A stretch of DNA of 9,449 nucleotides, from NCBI GenBank assembly GCA_964515805.1, contig CAZEUZ010000039.1:1-9449 (forward strand). Reading direction: 5' to 3'. This document shows, one piece after another, positions 4,715-9,449 of this stretch (positions are counted from its first letter, which is position 1; every line of letters begins with the position of its first letter). This DNA is from CAZEUZ01 sp964515805. Lineage in GTDB: Bacteria > Pseudomonadota > Gammaproteobacteria > Pseudomonadales > Cellvibrionaceae. Below the pieces are notes generated by a model. The model did no database searches, was not told the DNA's origin, and saw only the letters and a list, made by a program, of their open reading frames with translations. The position numbers and the translations under genes are program-made.

Positions 4715-5458
4715 ATGTCTAAATTTTTAAACGGTTCAGTAGTTACTGCAACTCACTGGAATCAACGCCTATGCACACTAAAAATCGCCGTCAATTTTCC
4801 AGAATTCGAAGCGGGCCAGTTCGTCAGTGTTGGTTTAGAAAACAATGGCAAAACCGATATGAGGCCTTATTCCTTAATCAATCCGCCATCCACTGACTTT
4901 ATTGAAATCTACTTTAATACTGTACCCGAAGGTTCCCTGTCGACCCTACTGTATCAATGTAAAGCCGGTGATTCTTTATTAGTTAGCCCTCAACCAGCGG
5001 GATTTTTCACGTTATCAGAAATACCACAAGGGAAACACTTGTGGCTGATAGCAACCGGAACCGGTATTGGTCCATACCTGTCAATATTGTCCACATCAAT
5101 TCCCTGGCAGCGATTTGAAAAAATAGTGCTTGTCCACAGTGTCAGTACAGCCGATGAACTCGTATATCGACCACAGATTGAGGCATTAAAAGATCAATAC
5201 TCAGATCAGCTGATTAGTGTTTACTGTGTGACCCGAGAGAAGATTAGCAACGGCTTACAACGGAGAATACAACGCTGTTTGATAGATGGTGAATTGGAAG
5301 CATCTGCAGGTATTGCTCTATCTGCCGATGACAGTCAGGTGATGCTGTGTGGCAATAGAAATATGATTCAAGATGTCATGGCAATATTAGCTGCACGCGG
5401 CATGACAAAAAATTTGCGCAAAACTCCCGGTCAAATTACCACAGAACATTATTATTAA
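4715..5458 (+). CDS. fpr: Ferredoxin/flavodoxin--NADP(+) reductase
   Basis: This FAD-dependent cytosolic reductase of 247 residues moves electrons between NADPH and ferredoxin or flavodoxin, feeding Fe-S repair and oxidative-stress defence in related bacteria. The FAD domain carries RPYSLIN at residues 50-56 and the NADP domain carries ATGTGIGPYLSIL at 113-125. CGNRNMIQD at 212-220 is the conserved nicotinamide-side motif. The C-terminus GQITTEHYY has a final Tyr where many relatives end in Trp or Tyr stacking on FAD. Length fits the bacterial Fpr group. AGGAG at 4704-4708 lies 6 nt before the ATG. Cotranscription with an XRE regulator is unusual: in well-studied gammaproteobacteria fpr is controlled by SoxR/SoxS or FinR-type regulators. 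Confidence 0.88.
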   Translation: MSKFLNGSVVTATHWNQRLCTLKIAVNFPEFEAGQFVSVGLENNGKTDMRPYSLINPPSTDFIEIYFNTVPEGSLSTLLYQCKAGDSLLVSPQPAGFFTLSEIPQGKHLWLIATGTGIGPYLSILSTSIPWQRFEKIVLVHSVSTADELVYRPQIEALKDQYSDQLISVYCVTREKISNGLQRRIQRCLIDGELEASAGIALSADDSQVMLCGNRNMIQDVMAILAARGMTKNLRKTPGQITTEHYY

Positions 5459-5486
5459 TTTGTAGCCACATTATTAATGTAGCCAC
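5451..5486. repeat. Tandem duplication across the fpr stop codon
   Basis: The unit ATTATTAATTTGTAGCCAC (5451-5469) is followed at once by ATTATTAATGTAGCCAC (5470-5486), identical except for two missing bases. The first copy contains the fpr stop. The second copy, with TGGCT at 5491-5495, can form a 5-bp stem AGCCA-CAAAA-TGGCT, a poor candidate terminator without a T run. The duplication looks recent and replication-derived. Confidence 0.7.
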
Positions 5487-5520
5487 AAAATGGCTCTTCT
5501 GATTAAAATAGGATTGATCA

Positions 5521-6255
5521 ATGTCATTATCGATAAATAGCCGTTTCAACCATGCTCTCTTAATACTACTAATGAGCATTTGCATCGACGCCAAGGCAAT
5601 TGACAAGGACAATAAAAATGATCCGTTGGAAAGTTTTAATCGTGCCTCTTATAGCTTTAATAAAGTATTAGATCGCTGGATTTTGAAACCGGTGACTTTG
5701 GGCTATAAAGCAGTGACGCCCGACTCAATTGAGACGAGTATCAGCAATGTGTTTGCCAATTTATTGGAATTACGTAATATCGCCAACAGTCTACTGCAAG
5801 CCAAACCTGATAGAGCACTGGATTATACTGGGCGCTTTATTATCAATAGCTCCTTTGGTTTGTTGGGAATATTGGATATTGCCACACCTCTTGGCATAGC
5901 AAAAAATGCAGGTGAAGATTTTGGTCAGACTTTGGCGGTTTGGGGAATTGGTGCGGGTCCTTATTTAGTTATTCCTGTCTTTGGCCCATCGACAGTTCGC
6001 GATGGCGCAGCTCGCTTTACCATTGATAACTTAAGTTCTCCAATTGAATATATCGATCATAACCAAACACGATTGAGTCTGACTGCACTCAATATTATTG
6101 ATACTCGAGCGTCGCTATTGGAAGCAGAAAAATTGATTAGTGGCGATGAGTATGTGTTTGTCCGCGACGCCTACCTTCAGCGAAGAGACTTTATCATTAA
6201 CGACGGCAGGATTGAGGACGACTTTGGCAGTGATATTGAAGCATATGATTTCTAA
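5521..6255 (+). CDS. mlaA: MlaA/VacJ family outer-membrane lipid asymmetry protein
   Basis: MlaA removes mislocalised phospholipids from the outer leaflet of the outer membrane and passes them to the Mla pathway. Hallmarks are NDPLESFNRASYSFN at residues 33-47, LKPVTLGYKAVTP at 55-67 and the long block GEDFGQTLAVWGIGAGPYLV continuing to GPSTVRD (131-161). The 244-residue length is normal. Odd feature: the family is usually a lipoprotein, yet here the only Cys near the N-terminus (Cys21, in LMSIC) has Ile at -1, a poor lipobox. AKA (24-26) looks like a signal peptidase I site, so the mature protein may not be lipidated. AGG at 5510-5512 is the ribosome binding site. No other mla genes are adjacent, so it works with components encoded elsewhere. 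It may be cotranscribed with fpr. Confidence 0.88.
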   Translation: MSLSINSRFNHALLILLMSICIDAKAIDKDNKNDPLESFNRASYSFNKVLDRWILKPVTLGYKAVTPDSIETSISNVFANLLELRNIANSLLQAKPDRALDYTGRFIINSSFGLLGILDIATPLGIAKNAGEDFGQTLAVWGIGAGPYLVIPVFGPSTVRDGAARFTIDNLSSPIEYIDHNQTRLSLTALNIIDTRASLLEAEKLISGDEYVFVRDAYLQRRDFIINDGRIEDDFGSDIEAYDF

Positions 6256-6272
6256 TCTGACCTACCTATCGG

Positions 6273-6734
6273 TTAGCGTTTAGAAGAGATATGATGTTTT
6301 GCGCGGATAAAATCGCTATGGCTGACATGAATCAAGTCGGTGATTCGCCGGATAATATGCTCTTCATACTTATCTAACACCCCATCTGCATAAGCCATCT
6401 GCCAAAGATTACATGTCAGTTGATACTTTTGCTGATCGTCACAATGACGATTAATCAGTCGAGTAAATTGATATAGCGAAGTTGACTCAGACGCTTCTTT
6501 TTCGGCCAATTTGACAAGCTCGTTAACCTCCTCCTCAGTCAGTGAAAAAGTACGAGTGAGTAACACCTGTAACTTTTTGAATTCCGTATCGTCAAAGTAC
6601 TGATCGATAGTCGCCACTTCAATTAGCAAAGCCGCACTGGCTAACCGAACTTGTTGGGAGGATAAATCTACATCCTTATCAACTTTATGGTCTAAGGTTA
6701 TTGCGTTTAACAACCGCTGAATAGAGGCTATCAT
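6273..6734 (-). CDS. TerB-like (tellurite-resistance-domain) protein
   Basis: The product has 153 residues, is all-helical and has no signal peptide. It matches the TerB/COG4103 group: a first half with VRLASAALLIEVATIDQYFD at 29-48 and a second half with MAYADGVLDKYEEHIIRRIT at 113-132. The repeated acidic clusters (D44, D48, D49, E51 and D117, D121, E124, E125) are the family's metal-binding-like positions. TerB domains are linked to tellurite resistance and membrane-associated stress complexes, but stand-alone members have no established biochemical role. It follows the DUF302 gene by 19 bp on the same strand and has a weak ribosome binding site, so translation may depend on that upstream gene. 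It converges with mlaA across 17 bp. Confidence 0.75.
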   Translation of the reverse strand: MIASIQRLLNAITLDHKVDKDVDLSSQQVRLASAALLIEVATIDQYFDDTEFKKLQVLLTRTFSLTEEEVNELVKLAEKEASESTSLYQFTRLINRHCDDQQKYQLTCNLWQMAYADGVLDKYEEHIIRRITDLIHVSHSDFIRAKHHISSKR

Positions 6735-6753
6735 AGGCCGTCAAGACAGTGGT

Positions 6754-7203
6754 TCAATTAGCTGCTGCTGCAGTTAATTTGTTTAGTGCGCCGGAAACAT
6801 TTTTCAGCTGCATACCACACCCTTCCATGTGGTGCCGCTTCTTTAAATACTCTGGATCATTATAAGAAATCCATACTTTGTTATCATTATCTTGCCAAAC
6901 CAGAGCCTTCAATGGTAAATCTATCGCCACTGTTTGAGCACACTGCATTAATTTACTGCCTACCTTCGGATTGCCGAATATAATAAGCTCTGTCGATGGT
7001 AATTCAATACCAGTTTTCAGTGCATCACTCGAATGAGGCACCCGAGAAAATACTTTCATGCCATTATCACGTAAAACTTCTTCAAGCTTATTTGCGGTAT
7101 CTTCGAAAGAGTGTTGGCTAAACACGTTAATCAGGCCTTCTGCAGCAAAACTGTTAAATGAGATCACTAGATACAAAGTCAGCCATTGTGATTTTTTAAA
7201 CAT
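6754..7203 (-). CDS. Secreted DUF302 domain protein
   Basis: With the start at 7203 the product has 149 residues, beginning MFKKSQWLTLYLVISFNSFA, a clear signal peptide with cleavage near FAA, so it is periplasmic. AAGGAT 7 nt before this ATG decides the start. A further in-frame ATG at 7221 would add six polar residues and has no such site. The DUF302 core is unmistakable: TELIIFGNPKVGSKLMQ (about residues 71-87), QTVAIDLPLKALVWQDND and VWISYNDPEYL. The fold is known, the activity is not. It is the first gene of a two-gene operon with the TerB-like gene, under a promoter at 7244-7271. Confidence 0.85.
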   Translation of the reverse strand: MFKKSQWLTLYLVISFNSFAAEGLINVFSQHSFEDTANKLEEVLRDNGMKVFSRVPHSSDALKTGIELPSTELIIFGNPKVGSKLMQCAQTVAIDLPLKALVWQDNDNKVWISYNDPEYLKKRHHMEGCGMQLKNVSGALNKLTAAAAN

Positions 7204-7243
7204 ACCGTTATCCTTTAGCACTTTTTAAATTCGATTATCGACC

Positions 7244-7271
7244 AGTATAAACGCTCCATTTACCTGAGCAA
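7244..7271 (-). promoter_or_regulatory. Promoter of the DUF302-TerB operon
   Basis: On the minus strand TATACT (7249-7244) matches the -10 consensus at 5 of 6 positions. TTGCTC (7271-7266) is a partial -35 with a 16-bp spacer. Transcription would start near 7237, giving a 5' leader of about 34 nt before the chosen start at 7203, which agrees with that start choice. No equally good promoter for the divergent dapD was found in 7272-7350. Confidence 0.5.
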
Positions 7272-7350
7272 AGCAAAACATTAGGCACTAAACCGCAACT
7301 GCATTACCTGCAGCAGTTATGGTTGTGAAAAATCGCAAAGGTTTCCCATT

Positions 7351-8394
7351 ATGAAAAAACTGTACAGCTTCGGTATTGGTATCGGCACTAAAAATAACCA
7401 AAATGAGCATCTGGAGTTTTTCTATCCACACCCTCTCATATGGCCAAAATCTTCTCTAATCAGTGCATTAGCGCCAGTTTTCAGTGAGTCTGACAATCAA
7501 GTTATTCCTGTTACCAGCGAGCAATTGATAGCTCTGGCGACAAGTTTGGATAACAATGGCGAACAAGAACAGGCAAAGTTAGCAAGAGAGCTATCCAACG
7601 TTAACAATGAGAGCAAAAAATGTGTTGTAGTGACTGCACTGGCAATAGACAGCCCACCGACAACGGTTGCGGAAAGTTATCTCAAATTACACCTCTTATC
7701 CCACCGTCTTGTTAAGCCTCATGAGACTAATCTTACGGGGATATTTGGAGTGCTACCCAATATTGCTTGGACCAACCAAGGCCCGATCGATCTTAATGAA
7801 TTACCTCAATATCAATTGGCAGCCCGATTAAAGGGAGACTATTTGTTAGTTGACTGCGTTGATAAATTTCCTAGGATGACAGATTATGTTGTGCCTAATG
7901 GTGTTCGGATCGCCGATACAGCCCGTGTCCGCTTAGGCGCCTATATCGGTGCAGGCACCACCATAATGCATGAGGGTTTCGTCAACTTTAATGCCGGCAC
8001 CCTGGGAACCAGCATGATTGAAGGCCGCATATCTGCCGGTGTGGTAATCGGTGAAGGATCTGATCTCGGTGGGGGCTGTTCAACAATGGGAACACTCTCC
8101 GGCGGCGGAAACATCATTATCAGCGTAGGGGAAGAATGCCTTATCGGTGCCAATGCAGGTATTGGAATTCCTTTGGGAGATCGCTGTATTGTTGAAGCTG
8201 GACTTTACATTACCGCTGGTTCTAAGGTAAATCTATTAGACGAGTCTGGTGAAATTGTCAAAAACCTTAAGGCACGAGAACTTGCCAATAAACCAGACCT
8301 ACTATTTCGAAGAAATTCACTGAGCGGTGCCATTGAGTGTAAAACGAATCAGTCTGCTGTTTCACTGAACACAGAGTTACATACAAACAATTAA
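7351..8394 (+). CDS. dapD: 2,3,4,5-tetrahydropyridine-2,6-dicarboxylate N-succinyltransferase
   Basis: DapD transfers succinyl from succinyl-CoA to tetrahydrodipicolinate, the first step of the succinylase branch to meso-diaminopimelate and lysine, in the cytoplasm. The product has 347 residues and belongs to the long form typical of Pseudomonas-like gammaproteobacteria, not the roughly 274-residue enteric form. The N-terminal domain starts with YSFGIGIGTKNN and has FYPHPLIWP. From about residue 185 a left-handed beta-helix is built of hexapeptide repeats: VRIADTARVRLGAYIGAGTT, then FNAGTLGTSMIEGRIS, VVIGEGSDLGGGCS and CLIGANAGIGIPLGDRCIVE. It works as a trimer in the family. The ribosome binding site is AAAGG about 9 nt before the ATG. 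It stands alone without other dap genes. Confidence 0.93.
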   Translation: MKKLYSFGIGIGTKNNQNEHLEFFYPHPLIWPKSSLISALAPVFSESDNQVIPVTSEQLIALATSLDNNGEQEQAKLARELSNVNNESKKCVVVTALAIDSPPTTVAESYLKLHLLSHRLVKPHETNLTGIFGVLPNIAWTNQGPIDLNELPQYQLAARLKGDYLLVDCVDKFPRMTDYVVPNGVRIADTARVRLGAYIGAGTTIMHEGFVNFNAGTLGTSMIEGRISAGVVIGEGSDLGGGCSTMGTLSGGGNIIISVGEECLIGANAGIGIPLGDRCIVEAGLYITAGSKVNLLDESGEIVKNLKARELANKPDLLFRRNSLSGAIECKTNQSAVSLNTELHTNN

Positions 8395-8410
8395 TGAGTT
8401 AGCTTTAACT

Positions 8411-8440
8411 TAGTGCACTCAACAGGTTGTGCAAGCACTA
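8411..8440 (+). terminator. Hairpin after dapD, possible terminator
   Basis: TAGTGC (8411-8416) pairs with GCACTA (8435-8440), with an alternative stem TGCAC (8414-8418) / GTGCA (8429-8433). It lies 17 bp past the dapD stop, but no T run follows, so intrinsic termination is uncertain. Confidence 0.3.
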
Positions 8441-8471
8441 TCTAATGACTTTAGCAGCTTATAAAAAAGTG

Positions 8472-8684
8472 AAAGTAGAAAGAAGGTGCGCCAGTACGGT
8501 CACCCAACATGTCAAGCCTGTATACATGCATCCTTGCGGTAAACATGCGATAAGTTAAATCGTGGTGGCATCCATGCCCTTGGCTTAGGTATTTCCGCCA
8601 TTCACAACAGACATACCAATTCAACTTAACGACACTATTTGGATAACAATATTCCTCTGCACAGGCGCACCTTCTTTCTACTTT
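8472..8684. mobile_element. 213-bp MITE-like element with perfect 21-bp terminal inverted repeats
   Basis: The 21-bp arms at 8472-8492 and 8664-8684 (inner ends GGTGCGCC and GGCGCACC) are perfectly inverted around 171 bp of interior. The interior has a central hairpin GGCAT-CC-ATGCC (8567-8578) and a partial inverted pair, TAAGTT (8551-8556) and AACTTA (8623-8628). No transposase is encoded. A Cys-rich minus-strand reading across the whole element is explained by the open repeats and is not called. No clear target-site duplication is visible. A non-autonomous transposon is the best reading; a structured RNA gene is the main alternative. It fills most of the 323-bp gap between dapD and the comEA-like gene. 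Confidence 0.6.
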
Positions 8685-8717
8685 ACTCACAACACTTTAA
8701 AAACTTGATTCATCCAG

Positions 8718-9071
8718 TTATAGCTTAATTTTTTCTGCATTGGCAGCCAATATTTTCTTACCAATACCTTTTACTTTCAGTAAATCATTAAGTTGCATGA
8801 ACTGACCATTTTTTTGACGCCAAATCACTATAGCTTTTGCTCTTTCTAATCCAACACCGTTAAGAGCATTCGCCAGTTCCTGCGCACTCGCATTATTGAT
8901 ATTGATTGAATGAACTACTGCCGATTTTGGTTCTGCTGCTAATTCAGCTGACTGTTTGATCACTTCATCAGCTTGAACCTGCATTAATGCGCCTGTTGAA
9001 GCCAATGATAATAAACCAAGAATAGTTACCTTTTTAAACAAATGGTTTAGCGTACGATTAAGTGTGGACAC
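8718..9071 (-). CDS. comEA: ComEA-like secreted helix-hairpin-helix DNA-binding protein
   Basis: The product has 117 residues. Residues 1-34 form a signal peptide (basic start, core VTILGLLSLASTGALMQ, cleavage after VQA), so the protein acts in the periplasm. Residues 56-117 form paired helix-hairpin-helix motifs: ININNASAQELANALNGVG and FMQLNDLLKVKGIGKKILAA, the ComEA arrangement of ININ-A-leading repeats. In competent bacteria such proteins bind incoming double-stranded DNA and ratchet it through the outer membrane. The start codon is GTG at 9071, chosen because AAGGAG lies 6 nt upstream and the signal peptide begins there. No other competence genes are adjacent, so a role in uptake is inferred from family only. 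Direct repeats and a -10 lie upstream. Confidence 0.87.
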   Translation of the reverse strand: MSTLNRTLNHLFKKVTILGLLSLASTGALMQVQADEVIKQSAELAAEPKSAVVHSININNASAQELANALNGVGLERAKAIVIWRQKNGQFMQLNDLLKVKGIGKKILAANAEKIKL

Positions 9072-9107
9072 GATAGACTCCTTACTATTCTGCTTATGAC
9101 TTTTTAT

Positions 9108-9136
9108 TTAACGCCTTTAGACATATTTAGCGTTAA
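9108..9136. repeat. Inverted repeat TTAACGC-N15-GCGTTAA upstream of the comEA-like gene
   Basis: Perfect 7-bp arms lie at 9108-9114 and 9130-9136. A second, interleaved pair is TAGACA (9118-9123) / TGTCTA (9140-9145). Transcription from the proposed -10 (9145-9150) would start near 9138, so the first pair would form a hairpin at the very 5' end of the comEA-like mRNA. Confidence 0.4.
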
Positions 9137-9144
9137 TGTTGTCT

Positions 9145-9200
9145 ACTATAGAGAAACAAAAAGCGGAAATCTGTAGGAGTTTGCGGAAATATCTGTAGGA
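9145..9200 (-). promoter_or_regulatory. comEA-like promoter with two direct repeats upstream
   Basis: A minus-strand -10, TATAGT (9150-9145), lacks a recognisable -35. In its place are two direct repeats, GCGGAAATCTGTAGGA (9163-9178) and GCGGAAATATCTGTAGGA (9183-9200). Their starts are exactly 20 bp apart, two helical turns. They cover about -25 to -62 of the predicted start, the usual place for an activator. Beside them GATATT-TCTTAC-AATATC (9199-9216) is an inverted repeat. Confidence 0.5.
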
Positions 9201-9243
9201 TATTTCTTACAATATCTCGCTTTACTACAAAAATTTTTCAGAT

Positions 9244-9257
9244 ATGATTTAAATCAT
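9244..9257 (+). promoter_or_regulatory. Fnr/Anr-like box
   Basis: ATGAT-TTAA-ATCAT is a perfect 14-bp palindrome that matches the Fnr/Anr consensus TTGAT-N4-ATCAA at 8 of 10 defined positions. A downstream -10-like AATGAT (9280-9285) would place transcription start near 9292 and the box near -41.5, the position used for class II activation. It lies 110 bp before the 19-codon ORF, or could serve the divergent comEA-like gene. Confidence 0.45.
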
Positions 9258-9367
9258 TTTGCCATAGAGCAGATGTATTAATGATTTTACTTAGGCATTA
9301 AGGATAGTAGTTTGGCACTGAGCGATTAAGCTACCAGAAGCAGCCCATTTTTTCCAAAGGGAGAACT

Positions 9368-9427
9368 ATGAGTAAAAAGACTAAATCTTCTTCAGCAAGA
9401 TTGACAAGTCACCACTATTTTTATTGA
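9368..9427 (+). CDS. 19-codon ORF with a good ribosome binding site, possible leader or small peptide
   Basis: This short ORF begins MSKKTKSSS and ends LTSHHYFY before TGA. AAGG (9357-9360) and GGGAG (9359-9363) provide a strong ribosome binding site. The peptide is basic at the start and ends in His-His-Tyr-Phe-Tyr. Its TGA (9425-9427) overlaps GAGGA (9426-9430), the likely ribosome binding site of the following gene, so the two would be translationally coupled. It could be a leader peptide, a peptide precursor, or simply chance. I do not recognise a family. The 296 bp before it hold no other gene, only the regulatory elements listed. Confidence 0.4.
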   Translation: MSKKTKSSSARLTSHHYFY

Positions 9428-9438
9428 GGAAATACTTA

Positions 9439-9449
9439 TTGACTAGCAC
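9439..9449 (+). CDS. Start of a gene running off the right edge
   Basis: GAGGA at 9426-9430 is followed after 8 bp by a TTG codon (9439-9441), and only three codons are visible before the window ends. A gene start here is suggested by the spacing and by the preceding short ORF. The product is unknown, and the true start could lie beyond the edge. Confidence 0.3.

Noticed and set aside
7941..8153. Pro-rich minus-strand ORF inside dapD
   Set aside because: It is the antisense of the glycine-rich hexapeptide repeats of dapD and has no start signal.
8502..8560. Integron attC-like core sites (ACCCAAC and GTTAAAT)
   Set aside because: The two boxes are not complementary to each other beyond three bases and do not bracket the inverted repeats. 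No integrase or cassette array is visible.
8451..8690. 79-codon Cys-rich minus-strand ORF across the 213-bp element
   Set aside because: It begins and ends in or beside the inverted-repeat arms, has no family resemblance or convincing ribosome binding site, and is explained by the open repeat sequence. Conservation as a protein in other copies would revive it.
9311..9335. Sigma-54-like TTGGCAC motif
   Set aside because: The -24-like GG is present, but no GC lies 12 bp further on (GC occurs at 8 and 16 bp), so the required spacing fails.
1..9449. CRISPR array, riboswitch or replication origin
   Set aside because: No regularly spaced repeats of CRISPR type, no recognised riboswitch core and no DnaA-box cluster were seen on either strand.

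Overview
The window looks like chromosome from a gammaproteobacterium of low-to-moderate GC. The evidence is the long form of DapD, an MlaA/VacJ protein, a bacterial-type ferredoxin/flavodoxin-NADP reductase, a secreted ComEA-like protein and a tRNA-His with encoded CCA and G-1. The genus cannot be read from this sequence.

Positions 1-2050 are an accessory, decayed zone. The last 69 codons of hypE ([NiFe]-hydrogenase maturation) survive on the minus strand and stop exactly at the TA target of an 887-bp IS630-family element (393-1279). Its transposase is split into two frames at an A8 run. A 112-bp inverted-repeat element follows, then a BrnT/BrnA toxin-antitoxin operon. The brnT promoter, operator and start codon are packed together, and a Rho-independent terminator closes the operon. 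Positions 2169-2451 hold two overlapping tiny membrane-protein genes that I do not recognise.

From 2500 the content is mostly housekeeping: tRNA-His (minus), a CPA1-type Na+/H+ antiporter (plus), and an unrecognised 99-aa gene (minus). A 226-bp divergent regulatory region rich in palindromes and short repeats follows. It drives a small XRE regulator cotranscribed with a ferredoxin-NADP reductase, and mlaA lies next. On the minus strand a secreted DUF302 protein and a TerB-like protein form a two-gene operon. It diverges from dapD (lysine and peptidoglycan precursor synthesis).

Downstream of dapD a 213-bp MITE-like element with perfect 21-bp terminal inverted repeats sits next to a minus-strand comEA-like gene. 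Direct repeats two helical turns apart lie upstream of the comEA-like -10. At the right edge an Fnr/Anr-like box precedes a 19-codon ORF with a good ribosome binding site. Its stop codon overlaps the ribosome binding site of a gene that runs off the window.

The most interesting unexplained items are the XRE-fpr control region, the small-membrane-protein pair, the 213-bp element, and the short ORF behind the Fnr-like box. None of these can be called a new system from sequence alone.
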